From contig NZ_JAOARI010000022.1 of assembly GCF_025210605.1 (NCBI RefSeq), positions 1-63,934 on the forward strand: a stretch of 63,934 nucleotides of DNA. Direction: 5' to 3'. The stretch is from Halodesulfovibrio sp. (GTDB lineage Bacteria > Desulfobacterota > Desulfovibrionia > Desulfovibrionales > Desulfovibrionaceae). Made by a program: the position numbers and the translations under genes. Below are positions 26,357-36,270 of the stretch, piece after piece (position 1 is the stretch's first letter; every line of letters begins with the position of its first letter). The notes below the pieces were generated by a model, which saw only the letters and a list, made by a program, of their open reading frames with translations, searched no databases and was not told the origin of the DNA.

Positions 26357-28447
26357 CTATTCTTGCAATTCATCAATAATACGCCGTAAATCGTTTGTCA
26401 GTTCGCGAAGGTGATCCATAGATCGTACTGATTCTGCGGCAGAAGAAGCCATGTCCTCTGCAAGAAGACTCACTTCCTCTACACTTTGATTTATTCCTTC
26501 ACTCGTTGCAGACTGCTGTGCAGATGCGGTGGCAATTGTTCGCGCCATATCCGCTGAACCTTCTATCAAAGGCACCATTGTTCCCAGCACAGTTCCAGCC
26601 TCATTTGCAAGAGTTGTACTATGCTCAACAGCCTCACCTGTTTTGTCCATAGCATCTATATTATCCTGTGTACCGCTTTGAATAGCTGAAACAGCCTCGC
26701 CGACTTCTCTGGTTGCTTGCATGGTTTTTTCTGCAAGCTTACGAACTTCATCTGCTACGACAGCAAAGCCTTTGCCAGCTTCCCCAGCCCGAGCAGCTTC
26801 AATGGCAGCGTTCAAGGCAAGCAAGTTAGTCTGATCTGCAATATCAGTAATGACAGTCATTACCTGCCCAATCCCTTCTGCCTGCTCCCCAAGTTCGCCC
26901 AATCGGGATTTCATAACTGTTGACCGCTGTTCAACATCATTAATAGCTGTAATTACATGCTGAACAATTTCAGCACCCTTTTCAGCTTGCTCACGTGCTT
27001 TATCTGAGTGATTAGCAGCATCTTCTGCACTTTTAACAACTTCCGTAACGGCAGAGTTCATTTCTTCCATTGCGGTAGCAGTTTCGCTTGTTCGTGCTGC
27101 TTGATTCTCCGTACCGCGTCGAGTTTGATCTATCTGTCCTGCTAGCTCATCAGAAGCAACTGAAGCCCCTGCCACAACCGCTTCAAGCTGATTAATAGCC
27201 TGCATTACACCTTCACGACGCGCACTTTCAGCTTCTTCTTGCGCTTTTTGGGCAGCTGCAAGTGCTTCAGAGGCAGCAGCACTCTGCTCTTCAGCCTCGC
27301 TTGTTTTTTGAGCAGCAACCCCCAAGGCTTCGGTCAAACTGCTTATCATTGCAGACAGTGCCTCATTCAACTCTAACAACTCACCACTAAATGATTTATC
27401 ATTTGGTACTTCATCATAATTACCATTTTTAATAGCATGAGCAGTAGAAACCATAACATTTAACGGTGCTACAATATATCGAGCTAACGCATACCCAAAC
27501 CCACCAAGGAATATCGCGGCAATTATTCCGGCAATACTTATCAAACCGGCGGTATGTCGTGCACTTTCATATATTTCGCTTCTATCCTGAATAAAAATCA
27601 ATTTGTATTTATACCCTTTTACAGAGTAAATACACACCAACTTATCTATGCCGTTAATAGTGGTATTATACACCCCATCATGTTTACCCGCGAGAGAATC
27701 TAAACCGGGGAGCGAAGTGTCACCAAGGCGTTTCATTAAAATATCTTTGTTGTCAGGATAGGCAATAATTGTTCCATCCTCTTCAAGCAAAGAAACTCGC
27801 CCAGTACGCCCCATTCGAATTTCACCCATAACACGAACCAGCATAGAAAGGTCTAAATCAACCCCAACTACCCCAATGAGTTCTTTGGCATCATTATACA
27901 CTTTTGCCATGGCACTTGCGACAGGGTACTTGGAAACTGACATATAAGCCTTCGAGACTAGAGATCTCTTGGTGGACTGCATTGCCTGGCTCATCCACGG
28001 ACGCTTTCGAGGGTCATACCCAGCAGGAACTTTAGCGTCGGGGTAATGAATATAACCGCCGTCTGTCATTCCCATAAATACAACCCCGTAGAGTGAATGA
28101 GTCTGTATCAGATCTTTAAAAACTTTCGCTATCGCCTGCTGTTCCACTGTTTCATTGCCACGAAAAACAAAGGCTGGCTGAGTAGAATTATAAAATACAT
28201 CAAGCTTACCACCCGCACTTTTTAGGACGGAATCGTTAGCTAAGTGAACTGCATTATTCTCCGCAGACTGCATAAAAAAAGAAAGATAATTATCTACAAG
28301 ATGAGCACTTAACTCAGCTTCTTTAACAAAATCTTCCTTTGCACTTTGCTTCAGAATCACAAAAGACATAGTTGCTACGGCAATAATCGATATCAAACAC
28401 GACGCTATAAATCCTGCCGCAATCTTAGATTTTATGGTTTTGAACAT
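26357..28447 (-). CDS. Methyl-accepting chemotaxis protein 2 (dCache type)
   Basis: This 696-residue receptor has the same layout and length as chemoreceptor 1: membrane segment at about 8-30, periplasmic dCache-like domain with [14 protein letters not shown], a second membrane segment near 305, HAMP, and the signalling hairpin with [18 protein letters not shown]. The signalling halves are nearly identical to those of chemoreceptor 1, while the sensor domains differ more, as expected for a duplication with new ligand preference. I chose ATG 28447, behind GGGAGGTGCA. No che genes are nearby. Confidence 0.92.
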   Translation of the reverse strand: MFKTIKSKIAAGFIASCLISIIAVATMSFVILKQSAKEDFVKEAELSAHLVDNYLSFFMQSAENNAVHLANDSVLKSAGGKLDVFYNSTQPAFVFRGNETVEQQAIAKVFKDLIQTHSLYGVVFMGMTDGGYIHYPDAKVPAGYDPRKRPWMSQAMQSTKRSLVSKAYMSVSKYPVASAMAKVYNDAKELIGVVGVDLDLSMLVRVMGEIRMGRTGRVSLLEEDGTIIAYPDNKDILMKRLGDTSLPGLDSLAGKHDGVYNTTINGIDKLVCIYSVKGYKYKLIFIQDRSEIYESARHTAGLISIAGIIAAIFLGGFGYALARYIVAPLNVMVSTAHAIKNGNYDEVPNDKSFSGELLELNEALSAMISSLTEALGVAAQKTSEAEEQSAAASEALAAAQKAQEEAESARREGVMQAINQLEAVVAGASVASDELAGQIDQTRRGTENQAARTSETATAMEEMNSAVTEVVKSAEDAANHSDKAREQAEKGAEIVQHVITAINDVEQRSTVMKSRLGELGEQAEGIGQVMTVITDIADQTNLLALNAAIEAARAGEAGKGFAVVADEVRKLAEKTMQATREVGEAVSAIQSGTQDNIDAMDKTGEAVEHSTTLANEAGTVLGTMVPLIEGSADMARTIATASAQQSATSEGINQSVEEVSLLAEDMASSAAESVRSMDHLRELTNDLRRIIDELQE

Positions 28448-28564
28448 TGCACCTCCCGACAAAAGTTGTCTCAAACTAGTAGCTGATTTCAACGACTAAA
28501 AATTGCTCACTCTCAATGCCCCCCTTGCCTCAAGCACAAGCAACACCCCATATAACCATTTATA

Positions 28565-28592
28565 ATATCGGATATTTTTTCATAAGCATAAA
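28565..28592 (-). promoter_or_regulatory. Sigma-28-like promoter of chemoreceptor 2
   Basis: On the minus strand TTTAT, 15 bases, then TCCGATAT, matching the element before chemoreceptor 1 in both boxes and spacing. Confidence 0.5.
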
Positions 28593-28804
28593 TATTTTGG
28601 TAAAGAAAAAGTAGCATCTTCAACAAATACGTACTGAAAGCGTTTGTCGAACCAATATATATGAATATCAAATCAATATTGAAGGAATGTACTATAATAC
28701 AACCTATTATGAGTACAGAACAATATTTCCACCATACATTTATTGTGGGTGCAAAATGGCAGTAACGAAGATATTTTTGCTGTTATGATACGTCACTATA
28801 CAAT

Positions 28805-28841
28805 AAAAAAACGTCCAATAACCTTTCAGTCTATTGGACGT
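28805..28841 (-). terminator. Orphan minus-strand terminator, possible small RNA end
   Basis: Perfect stem ACGTCCAATA/TATTGGACGT (28811-28820 with 28832-28841) with a run of seven T on the minus strand. The iron ADH gene upstream already has its own terminator at 29001-29034, and no reading frame with a ribosome site lies in 28842-29000. It may end an unannotated small RNA. Confidence 0.6.
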
Positions 28842-29000
28842 AATGTCTTTATCAAGTCACATACTCAATAAATAAAGTACCACTACAGTGTTAATTCTTC
28901 TATAATCGAATATGATCATCAGGCTAAAGGGGGAAAGGGAATTGGATTACACAATACAATAAGCCGCCCCGTTATATCTGGTTCACCCCAGCAAAGGCAC

Positions 29001-29034
29001 AAAAAAAGCGTCTGACAACTATGCCAGACGCTTT
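29001..29034 (-). terminator. Rho-independent terminator of the second iron ADH gene
   Basis: Stem AAAGCGTCTG/CAGACGCTTT (29005-29014 with 29025-29034), then TTTTTTT on the minus strand, 22 bases after the stop. Confidence 0.88.
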
Positions 29035-29056
29035 CGCATTCGTATGGATGCGTGAC

Positions 29057-30244
29057 CTACAAAATCTTACGGTAAATTGCCATAATATCTTGTTTAGTCA
29101 TATTGCGAGGGTTAGTTGCCGCACATGCATCTTTCATTGCGCTGTCTGCCATGGCGGAAAAATCTTCAGGGTTAACAGTCTTACCATACTTTTGTGCAAG
29201 CAAGGTAAGGCTTGATGGAATACCGATATCCTGAAGAAGATCGCGAATTGCCTGAATCATATTGGTTGCAGCTTCACGCTGTGTGCGTGCTGTGGCCTGC
29301 ACACCAAAGAAACCAGCCATTTCTGCAAAACGATCCATTGCAGAAAGCATGTTAAACTCACATACATGTGGCAAAAGAATCGCGTTACACTCACCGTGCG
29401 GTAAGTTAAGGAGACCGCCAAGCTGGTGTGCCATTGCGTGAACATATCCAAGCCCAGCGTTGTTGAACGCCATACCAGCCTGATACTGTGCAAAGCACAT
29501 TGCTTCACGCGCTTCTATATTACGACCATTACCAACTGCACGACGCAGGTATTTAGCAATTAACTTGATTGCTTTTTCTGCGTTTGCGTCTGTCAGATGT
29601 GTTGCTTCTGTAGAAACATATGCTTCCACAGCGTGTGTCAGAGCATCAATACCTGTTGCTGCGGTAAGGCTTGGTGGCATGCCAACCATGAGTTCTGGAT
29701 CATCAAGAGCAATACTTGGGGTCACACGCCAGTCCACAATAGCCATTTTAACTTTGCGGGTGGTATCTGTAATAATGCAGAAACGTGTCATTTCAGACGC
29801 AGTTCCCGCAGTGGTGTTTACGGCAATAAATGGCGGCATTGCTACGCGTGCTTTATTAACACCTTCGTATTGGTGAATTGTGCCACCATTAGTAGCCACA
29901 ATACCTACGCCTTTACCACAATCGTGGGCACTGCCGCCACCAAGGGTAATAATGCAATCGCAACCGTTGTTGGCGTATTGTGCAAGTCCGTCATTAACGT
30001 TCTGATCTGTCGGGTTAGGCACGGTTTCATCGTATACAGCGCACTGCATACCTGCTGCCTGAATAATCTGTACGATAGAAGCGGTCACGCCAAGCTGCGT
30101 CATTCCTTTATCTGTTACGAGTAAAGGCTTGGTACCTCCCAAGGACGCAAGTTTTGCAGGAATCTCTTTAATTGCGCCAGAACCGATAACTGTAACTGGC
30201 GGCATGTAAAATTCGACAGGTGCTACTGTCTGCTGTAAACTCAT
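29057..30244 (-). CDS. Iron-containing alcohol dehydrogenase (second copy)
   Basis: The 395-residue Fe-ADH has GGGSAHDCGKG for cofactor binding, NTTAGTASEMTRF, and the metal-ligand set in GIDALTHAVEAYVS (Asp, His) plus the later VHAMAHQLGGLLNLPHG (two His). It resembles the ethanol/1,3-propanediol dehydrogenase type that is often strongly expressed in Desulfovibrio growing on alcohols. It is only distantly similar to the ADH at 17545. GGAAGGAATTTAG precedes ATG. It is monocistronic, with its own terminator. Confidence 0.92.
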   Translation of the reverse strand: MSLQQTVAPVEFYMPPVTVIGSGAIKEIPAKLASLGGTKPLLVTDKGMTQLGVTASIVQIIQAAGMQCAVYDETVPNPTDQNVNDGLAQYANNGCDCIITLGGGSAHDCGKGVGIVATNGGTIHQYEGVNKARVAMPPFIAVNTTAGTASEMTRFCIITDTTRKVKMAIVDWRVTPSIALDDPELMVGMPPSLTAATGIDALTHAVEAYVSTEATHLTDANAEKAIKLIAKYLRRAVGNGRNIEAREAMCFAQYQAGMAFNNAGLGYVHAMAHQLGGLLNLPHGECNAILLPHVCEFNMLSAMDRFAEMAGFFGVQATARTQREAATNMIQAIRDLLQDIGIPSSLTLLAQKYGKTVNPEDFSAMADSAMKDACAATNPRNMTKQDIMAIYRKIL

Positions 30245-30565
30245 CTAAATTCCTTCCGGTGATGAAAGTTGCTGTTTGCACCAAATTAGATTTAGTAACT
30301 AAATAAACTGTTATGCCTTTTTCAGAGCAAGTCACTACCCCAGTGACATGATACGTTGGTATTACGTAAGCCCCGAAAAGCAAAAACAGCACAGAGGCTG
30401 TTTTTTATGTCTTCGCCAAAGAAAGTTACCTTGTTCAAAAAGTAACAAGCTATTTTTAGCAATAAATATGCAAACAACCAAGAGCTGATTTGCAATTTTC
30501 AAAAATAAAACCTGTTACATTTTTATATACATATTTTTCAAACACTTACCAAGTCGAGACTTTAT
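30245..30565. other. Intergenic stretch upstream of the second iron ADH gene
   Basis: No gene is supported here. It should hold the ADH promoter (minus strand). I cannot pick out a convincing sigma-54 or sigma-70 site. Confidence 0.4.
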
Positions 30566-30604
30566 AAAAAAAAACGATTGTTATGCGTTACACCCATAAC
30601 AATC
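30566..30604 (-). terminator. Strong orphan minus-strand terminator, probable small RNA end
   Basis: Stem GATTGTTATG/CATAACAATC (30576-30585 with 30595-30604) is followed on the minus strand by C and nine T. No protein gene lies upstream on that strand for several hundred bases. A CCTGC-GG-CAGG hairpin lies just upstream (about 30633-30643), so a small RNA of roughly 90 nt or more may end here. Confidence 0.65.
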
Positions 30605-31113
30605 CTACATGATATATAGAAGATTCAATCCTGCCGCAGGGGCACTTATCGTTTTTCCTATGCTAAAATAACGTTAAATAGCACTGCCGTTAAATTGGGC
30701 GAATATAGCCTCCAGTGCTGCACCACGCACAAACAAAAAGTAGCCCTTTATTCATCTTTTTTTCAAAAATTGATATGGCTGCATCCAGTGATTGTATCTA
30801 AAACTCTAACAAGCACATCTCAGGCAAGCCGAGCTATTTCCACGCATTATGTCATGCAATTAAGAAAACAAGAAAGCATGGAATATTCACAAGTTAGAAA
30901 ACTCACTCGCCCCCTCTTCAACGCTTACCTTCCATAATGTCAATTTCTCTTGATAGATACTATGGAAGTTTAAATAATTTGACATCCAATTCCCGACCTA
31001 CTAATTTCCACTAGATTTTTTGCGTATTATCCAGCCATACATAAGCACACTCGTGTTGTGCTTATTCTTCCCCATAACAATTGATCGATTTTAGCAACGG
31101 ATACCAACTTAGA
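30605..31113. other. Gene-free stretch before the O-antigen ligase gene
   Basis: An 80-codon frame at 30695-30937 has no ribosome site and an unlikely composition, so I do not call a gene. The region may hold the body of a minus-strand RNA ending at 30566 and the promoter of the gene at 31114. Confidence 0.4.
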
Positions 31114-32385
31114 ATGGCATACAAAGAAATAGTACTCACAAAATGGAACAGCATCACGCAGGCACAGATACACACAGCACTTGTGTACCTATTCTGCTTC
31201 TACATGCTGTTCTTTTCTTTTGGACGCATTTTCATTCAAATAGGTCAAATAGGCTCGATTCTTCTTCTTGCAGCCTATTATGCAAAAGGATTTCGCAACA
31301 CCAACTTGCATAATTTCGGTGGCAAAAAATTCTTTTTGATCTTTTTCGCATACCTTGCGCTCAACATCCTGCTCTCTGAATGGCCTGCGCAATCGATCCG
31401 AGCAATCAGCAGTAACTGGTGGAAGGCATTTTTAATACCATTCATTGCAATGGAGTTGGTTACATCAGAAAAAGATTTGCAAAAACTCATCGTTGCCTTT
31501 TCCGGCGCTGCTTTCCTTCAAGGACTTGACGGTATATGGCAATATTTCACTGGGTTCGACCTTATTCATCACACTGCTATCTATTATGATAGACTGACAG
31601 GGTCTATGAAAACGCCTCGTGTCGGGAACTACATGGCGATCATTTTGCCAGCAGCTTGCGGGATACTCTATTTCACCAAGCAGCAAGGGTATAAGTGGGG
31701 CAAAAGCATTTGCGCTACGCTGCTAATTCCAGCAGTCTTTTTATGGATATTCAGCCTCACGCGAAGCGGGTATGCAGGAGCATGCCTTGCATCGTTTACG
31801 CTTTGGGCTTTTGTCTGGCCACCATTCCGCTGGTATAAGCTTGCGCTTCCAGCAGCTGCTGCCAGTGCACTCCTGGTACTTGGACCTTCAAGAATATCCT
31901 TAGAACGCCTCATGCAAGATTCGCGATGGGAAATCTGGTCCTTTGCACTCAAAATTTTTGACCATTTCCCTATCTTCGGTGCCGGGCTAAAAACATACGC
32001 TCCTGCTCGCGACATGCTGGGATTAAAACAGATTAAAACGCACGCAGGAATTCCCCACCCACACAACATCTACCTGCAATTCCTTTCAGATGGTGGAGTA
32101 ATTGGATTTGCAGTCTGCATGCTTTTCCTCTTTGGGTTACTGTATTACGCATTCAAGGCAATCCGCCCTAATGTCGTGCAAGAAATGCAGAGTCGCTCTT
32201 CAAGCTACTACTGGCGCTACACTGCGCTTTTCTGGGGTGGCTATCTGGCATATCTCGGCACTGGAATTTCAGCTCACGACTTTTTCCGGACATGGTGGCT
32301 GACCATCGGCATGGCAATGCTCGGCATTACTCTCGGCGCTTGCACATATGGTGTGAACACACCGAAATCACAGACTTCTATTTAA
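31114..32385 (+). CDS. O-antigen ligase / polymerase family membrane protein
   Basis: The 423-residue protein has about ten to twelve membrane segments and the Wzy_C/WaaL-type periplasmic loop (about 275-335) with SRWEIWSFALKIFDHFPIFGAG and the hallmark PHPHNIYLQFLSDGG, where the conserved His lies. It should join O-antigen or similar glycan to lipid A core, or polymerise it, in the inner membrane. I chose ATG 31114 (MAYKEIVL); a TTG at 31081 is possible and neither has a strong ribosome site. The glycosyltransferase gene follows 19 bases later, so the two form a lipopolysaccharide operon. Confidence 0.85.
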   Translation: MAYKEIVLTKWNSITQAQIHTALVYLFCFYMLFFSFGRIFIQIGQIGSILLLAAYYAKGFRNTNLHNFGGKKFFLIFFAYLALNILLSEWPAQSIRAISSNWWKAFLIPFIAMELVTSEKDLQKLIVAFSGAAFLQGLDGIWQYFTGFDLIHHTAIYYDRLTGSMKTPRVGNYMAIILPAACGILYFTKQQGYKWGKSICATLLIPAVFLWIFSLTRSGYAGACLASFTLWAFVWPPFRWYKLALPAAAASALLVLGPSRISLERLMQDSRWEIWSFALKIFDHFPIFGAGLKTYAPARDMLGLKQIKTHAGIPHPHNIYLQFLSDGGVIGFAVCMLFLFGLLYYAFKAIRPNVVQEMQSRSSSYYWRYTALFWGGYLAYLGTGISAHDFFRTWWLTIGMAMLGITLGACTYGVNTPKSQTSI

Positions 32386-32404
32386 ACATTACCTGAGGTT
32401 AGGA

Positions 32405-33472
32405 ATGAAGATAGCATTTTTCAATGCTACTGCCGGTTGGGGCGGTGTAAAAACATGGACCATCGATGTCGCAGAAGAGTTGCAAAATCAAGGTCATGAA
32501 GTTGTCCTCATCGGTAAAGATGATCGTTTTCGTAACCGCGCAGTTTCTAAAAACATGCGTGCATTCACTGTTAAGTTTGGTGCTGATTTCAGCCCGATCA
32601 GCATCGTTAAGTTCATGCAGTTTTTGCGAAACGAAAATGTAGATGTAATACTTATTAATGTTAGCAAGGAATTACGTACCGTCGGAATCAGTGCAAAGCT
32701 TCTAGATATTCCTATCATCCAGCGTATCGGTCTTCCAAAAGATATGAAGCGCTGCACAAAGGTTAAGCTGCTGGATGCCGCACTCACCCCCCATTATCTT
32801 TTTCCATGCAACCATAATCGAGACGGGATGCTTGAACATTTGCCGTTCATACCCAAAAATAGAACCTCTATTGTATACACTGGTAAACATGCCCGACCTA
32901 CCGAACCTGCGACAAGCGCTGGTCCTATCCAGTTTATCACAACCAGCCAGCTAAACGGTTTGAAGGGACATAAAGAACTTATGGACGCCATGCATATTCT
33001 AGCAGAAAAAGGTGTTCCATTTCACTGGCATGTTGTTGGTACCGGAACTGAAGAAGAGCTTTTAAAAAAGCAGTGCAAAGACTTAGAACTTTCTGCCCAC
33101 ATAACTTGGCACGGATGGGTTCAGGACATTTTCCCTTTACTCGAAAAAGCAGACTGTTTCGTACTTCCATCCTATTTTGAAGGACTTCCCAATACACTGC
33201 TGGAAGCAATGTCATGTGGTCTTATTCCAGTAGCACGTGATGTGGGAGGGGTTAACGAAGCATGGCCACCTCAATTCGATCAATTCCTTATTCCGGAGTC
33301 AAAGCCTGCCAGCACGTGGGCAACGCATCTCCAACACATTGCTGAACTTCCAAAAGCAACTCTTGCCGCGCAAAAGCAAATAGTAAAGCAGCACTGTGAA
33401 GCTAACTTTACTATTACCGATCAAGTTAGAAAACTTGCAAAAGAAATCGAACAGATAGCGTACGCAAAATAG
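32405..33472 (+). CDS. Glycosyltransferase, GT-B fold (family 4-like)
   Basis: The 355-residue enzyme has an N-terminal domain with the glycine-rich start FFNATAGWGGVKTWT and a C-terminal GT1-type domain with the nucleotide-sugar site FVLPSYFEGLPNTLLEAMSCGLIPVA, including the E-x7-E motif. It transfers a sugar onto a lipid-linked or core oligosaccharide at the cytoplasmic face; donor and acceptor are unknown. GAGGTTAGGA precedes ATG. The upstream O-antigen ligase-like gene points to surface polysaccharide synthesis. Confidence 0.88.
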   Translation: MKIAFFNATAGWGGVKTWTIDVAEELQNQGHEVVLIGKDDRFRNRAVSKNMRAFTVKFGADFSPISIVKFMQFLRNENVDVILINVSKELRTVGISAKLLDIPIIQRIGLPKDMKRCTKVKLLDAALTPHYLFPCNHNRDGMLEHLPFIPKNRTSIVYTGKHARPTEPATSAGPIQFITTSQLNGLKGHKELMDAMHILAEKGVPFHWHVVGTGTEEELLKKQCKDLELSAHITWHGWVQDIFPLLEKADCFVLPSYFEGLPNTLLEAMSCGLIPVARDVGGVNEAWPPQFDQFLIPESKPASTWATHLQHIAELPKATLAAQKQIVKQHCEANFTITDQVRKLAKEIEQIAYAK

Positions 33473-33724
33473 TAAAAATACACTTTTACAAAAGCTGCAT
33501 ATACTATGGAAGCATATGCAGCTTTTGTATTGCACATTCATTGCACACTCAAACAGTGCACACAGCCACTCTATATACCTTTTGATAGACAACACAGCAC
33601 TGCAACACCTTCATGCAGGTTTCTTTTGTAAAGAATGAAAAACTCCTCAACTGTAAACGCTCTCACTGTTGCATTTTCAATATTTTGTGTTATGTAGCAC
33701 CATCACATTTTAGAGGAGTTTATT

Positions 33725-34819
33725 ATGAAAAAGTTGCTAACATTTTTTATCCTTGCGCTCATGGTATTAGGCGCAAGCTCTGCATTTGCAGGTTCTGAAA
33801 AAGTTGTAATCGCCCACCGCGGTGCTTCCGGCTACCTTCCAGAACACACCCTTGAAGCTAAAGCTGCTGCTTACTTCATGGAACCTAACTACATCGAGCA
33901 GGACTTGGTAATGACCAAGGACGACAAGCTTGTTGTATTGCATGACCACTACCTTGACCGCATCACTAACGTTATGGAAAAATTCCCAAAACGTTTCCGC
34001 ATGGTTGACGGTAGCAAACGCTGGTTCGCAATTGACTTTACACTCGCTGAAATCAAATCTTTGAAAGTTACTGAAGGCTTCAAAATTGTAGACGGCAAAA
34101 AAGTACAGGGCTACAGCGCTCGTTTCCCAATGTTCACATCTTCTTTCGAAGTTCCTACTTTCGAAGAAGAACTTCAGCTCATTCAGGGTCTCAACAAATC
34201 TACTGGTAAAAACATCGGTATCTACCCTGAAATCAAAGCTCCTTGGTTCCACCGTGCTGAAGGCAAAGACATCAGCGTAGCTGCTCTGAAAACTCTGAAA
34301 AAATACGGCTACACTTCTAAAGAAGACAAAGTATACGTTCAGTGCTTCGACCCAATCGAAACCAAACGTATCAGCAAAGAACTTCTTCCTAAACTCGGCA
34401 TGGACGTAAAAGTTGTTCAGCTTATCGCTGAAACTAGCTGGAATGAAACCATGGTTCTCAAAAACGGCAAATTCATTCCTTACAACTACGATTGGATGTT
34501 CGAAAAAGACGGCATGAAAAAAGTTGCTGAATACGCAGACGGCATCGGTCCTTGGAAACCAATGCTCGTGAAAAGCGAATCTACAAGCGACAACCTCATC
34601 ATCACAGATATGGTTAAAGACGCTCATGCAAACGGCATGGAAGTTCACCCATACACATTCCGTCTCGATAACGGTCGTATCCCACAGTACGCTGCAAGCT
34701 ACGAAGATATGCTCGACATCTTCTTCTACACAGTTGATGTAGACGGCGTATTCACTGACTTCCCTGATCGTGCTGTTAAATTCCTCCGCCGCGCAGAAGC
34801 GCAGCGTCAGGGTTTATAG
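33725..34819 (+). CDS. glpQ: Periplasmic glycerophosphodiester phosphodiesterase
   Basis: The 364-residue enzyme hydrolyses glycerophosphodiesters to glycerol 3-phosphate and an alcohol. A signal peptide with cleavage after AFA (about residue 22) sends it to the periplasm. Catalytic H31 and R32 lie in AHRGASGYLPEHT, metal ligands E58 and D60 in IEQDLVMT, and H73 in VLHDHYLDR. Codon use is strongly biased towards C-ending and preferred codons, more than in its neighbours, suggesting high expression. TAGAGGAGTTTATT precedes ATG. It is monocistronic, with a terminator. Confidence 0.94.
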   Translation: MKKLLTFFILALMVLGASSAFAGSEKVVIAHRGASGYLPEHTLEAKAAAYFMEPNYIEQDLVMTKDDKLVVLHDHYLDRITNVMEKFPKRFRMVDGSKRWFAIDFTLAEIKSLKVTEGFKIVDGKKVQGYSARFPMFTSSFEVPTFEEELQLIQGLNKSTGKNIGIYPEIKAPWFHRAEGKDISVAALKTLKKYGYTSKEDKVYVQCFDPIETKRISKELLPKLGMDVKVVQLIAETSWNETMVLKNGKFIPYNYDWMFEKDGMKKVAEYADGIGPWKPMLVKSESTSDNLIITDMVKDAHANGMEVHPYTFRLDNGRIPQYAASYEDMLDIFFYTVDVDGVFTDFPDRAVKFLRRAEAQRQGL

Positions 34820-34850
34820 AAGACTTGCTGTCACCCGATCACATACTAGA

Positions 34851-34882
34851 AAAGCCCGTCTCGTTTGAGACGGGCTTTTTTT
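34851..34882 (+). terminator. Rho-independent terminator of glpQ
   Basis: Twelve-pair stem AAAGCCCGTCTC/GAGACGGGCTTT with GTTT loop, then eight T. It may also serve the converging gene at 34924. Confidence 0.93.
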
Positions 34883-34923
34883 TGCTAAAATACATTTATT
34901 CACGTTACAGCATCAGCTGCTAT

Positions 34924-35856
34924 CTACTTATCTAATGCAAGCTTAACGTCGCGCAATCTGTTTGCAGTAATATCAAGTTTAGAAGCCAATGCCTGAACCT
35001 GGTTCGGTGCCATGGAGTCACCAATTTTGTTCCCACCGGCAAAAACATACAGCGGATTAAACAATGCAATGATGTCTAATGTTTCTAAAGCAACTGTAAT
35101 GTTCTGTTTACCACCGCGGTTCATGAGTTCAGGGTAAGCACGGGTAACTGTATTCAATACATCCCGCACAACTAAACAAACACCTTTTGCAAAATAGATA
35201 GCGTCATCTGCTTCAAAGTGTGATTTAACACCTGTTTTCAAACGAGACTGCGGCATTTCAATAAGTGACTCAAGGGTATTCATAAGAACATACAAGTCGT
35301 CAGTTTTGACATTAAAAACTGCTTTGTCATTTTCCAAATCTTTCAAATACGAATTAATAGATTTAATACCTTCTTTGTAACGGCTCTCAGAAGAAGCAAA
35401 CATCCAAACATCTTCCGCATAAGGAAAAGAGGAGGTCTGCGCTTTCAACAAATGCTTGTTTAGTTCCTCACCGGAGCCACTGCGGGCAAAGTTGGTCGTA
35501 AAAACATTGATAATACCACGAGTCGCAAAAATGATTCCCCGCTGTAAGTTTTCTTTATTATCAAACCAAGCCGTCGGCGAAATCATCAGGTCATTAGGAA
35601 CCCAGCCCACCGCAGAGTCATTCAACTCTCTTTCCAGCGAAAAATACGCTGATCTGAATACTAACGGCGCAATTTCTGCATCATTTGCAATTTCACCACT
35701 CACTGGCATTACCTGCTGATCGGCAACTTGAGTTCGAATTGCGGTAACACCTACACCAGCCAGAAGCACAAGAATCACAGCCATAACCACTAGTGCTCTC
35801 GAACTGTTTTTATTCTGAATAAGCTTTTTTAAAGAAGAAATTCCAAAACGTGACAT
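34924..35856 (-). CDS. DUF2333-family membrane-anchored protein
   Basis: The 310-residue protein has one N-terminal membrane segment (about 22-43) and a long, probably periplasmic, helical domain. The stretch GWVPNDLMISPTAWFDNKENLQRG (cited by position about 82-105) matches the conserved GWxPND...DN..N.Q.G pattern of DUF2333 proteins. No function is established for that family. I chose ATG 35856 (MSRFGISS), behind TTGGAGATTGTTG. It stands alone on the minus strand between glpQ and the aldo/keto reductases. Confidence 0.8.
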   Translation of the reverse strand: MSRFGISSLKKLIQNKNSSRALVVMAVILVLLAGVGVTAIRTQVADQQVMPVSGEIANDAEIAPLVFRSAYFSLERELNDSAVGWVPNDLMISPTAWFDNKENLQRGIIFATRGIINVFTTNFARSGSGEELNKHLLKAQTSSFPYAEDVWMFASSESRYKEGIKSINSYLKDLENDKAVFNVKTDDLYVLMNTLESLIEMPQSRLKTGVKSHFEADDAIYFAKGVCLVVRDVLNTVTRAYPELMNRGGKQNITVALETLDIIALFNPLYVFAGGNKIGDSMAPNQVQALASKLDITANRLRDVKLALDK

Positions 35857-35995
35857 CAACAATCTCCAATTATTATGTGTTAGCAACCATATTGTTTTTT
35901 AGAAGAATATTTCTACCTGCTCTAATAGATCATGTTTTTGCGCATTGTCTACAACATCTGCGGAGAAGAACTATTTGTTTTCATAACTAAAAAGT

Positions 35996-36023
35996 AAAGC
36001 CCGTCTTGCAATAGACGGGCTTT
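35996..36023. terminator. Orphan hairpin in a divergent intergenic region
   Basis: Stem AAAGCCCGTCT/AGACGGGCTTT repeats almost exactly the stem of the glpQ terminator. It lies between divergent genes, where no terminator is needed, and T-runs are weak on both sides (ACTTTTTA on the minus strand). It could end a small RNA or be a regulatory dyad. Confidence 0.45.
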
Positions 36024-36270
36024 ATGTATCAAAACTGCATAGCATCGATAGAAAAACGGCACAAATATCATACATAGTGGCAACTAGATGCTTACTACAT
36101 CGTACAACATTCTTTAACTCTAAGATATTAGCCTGCATACCTGCACCACGTAAATCCGTACTGGTTATTCTGCGGCTCAGGCAAAAACATCGCATTTACA
36201 AGCACAACTTCTCTGGTATGCTGGAAGCACCTTTTAGAAATCCCTGACACGTTCGTATCGGAGATGTTGT

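Noticed and set aside
30695..30937. 80-codon plus-strand frame in the gap before the O-antigen ligase gene
   Set aside because: No ribosome site and no recognisable pattern.
33767..34648. 293-codon frame antisense to glpQ
   Set aside because: A by-product of the strongly biased codon use of glpQ; its translation is Phe- and Val-rich and not family-like.
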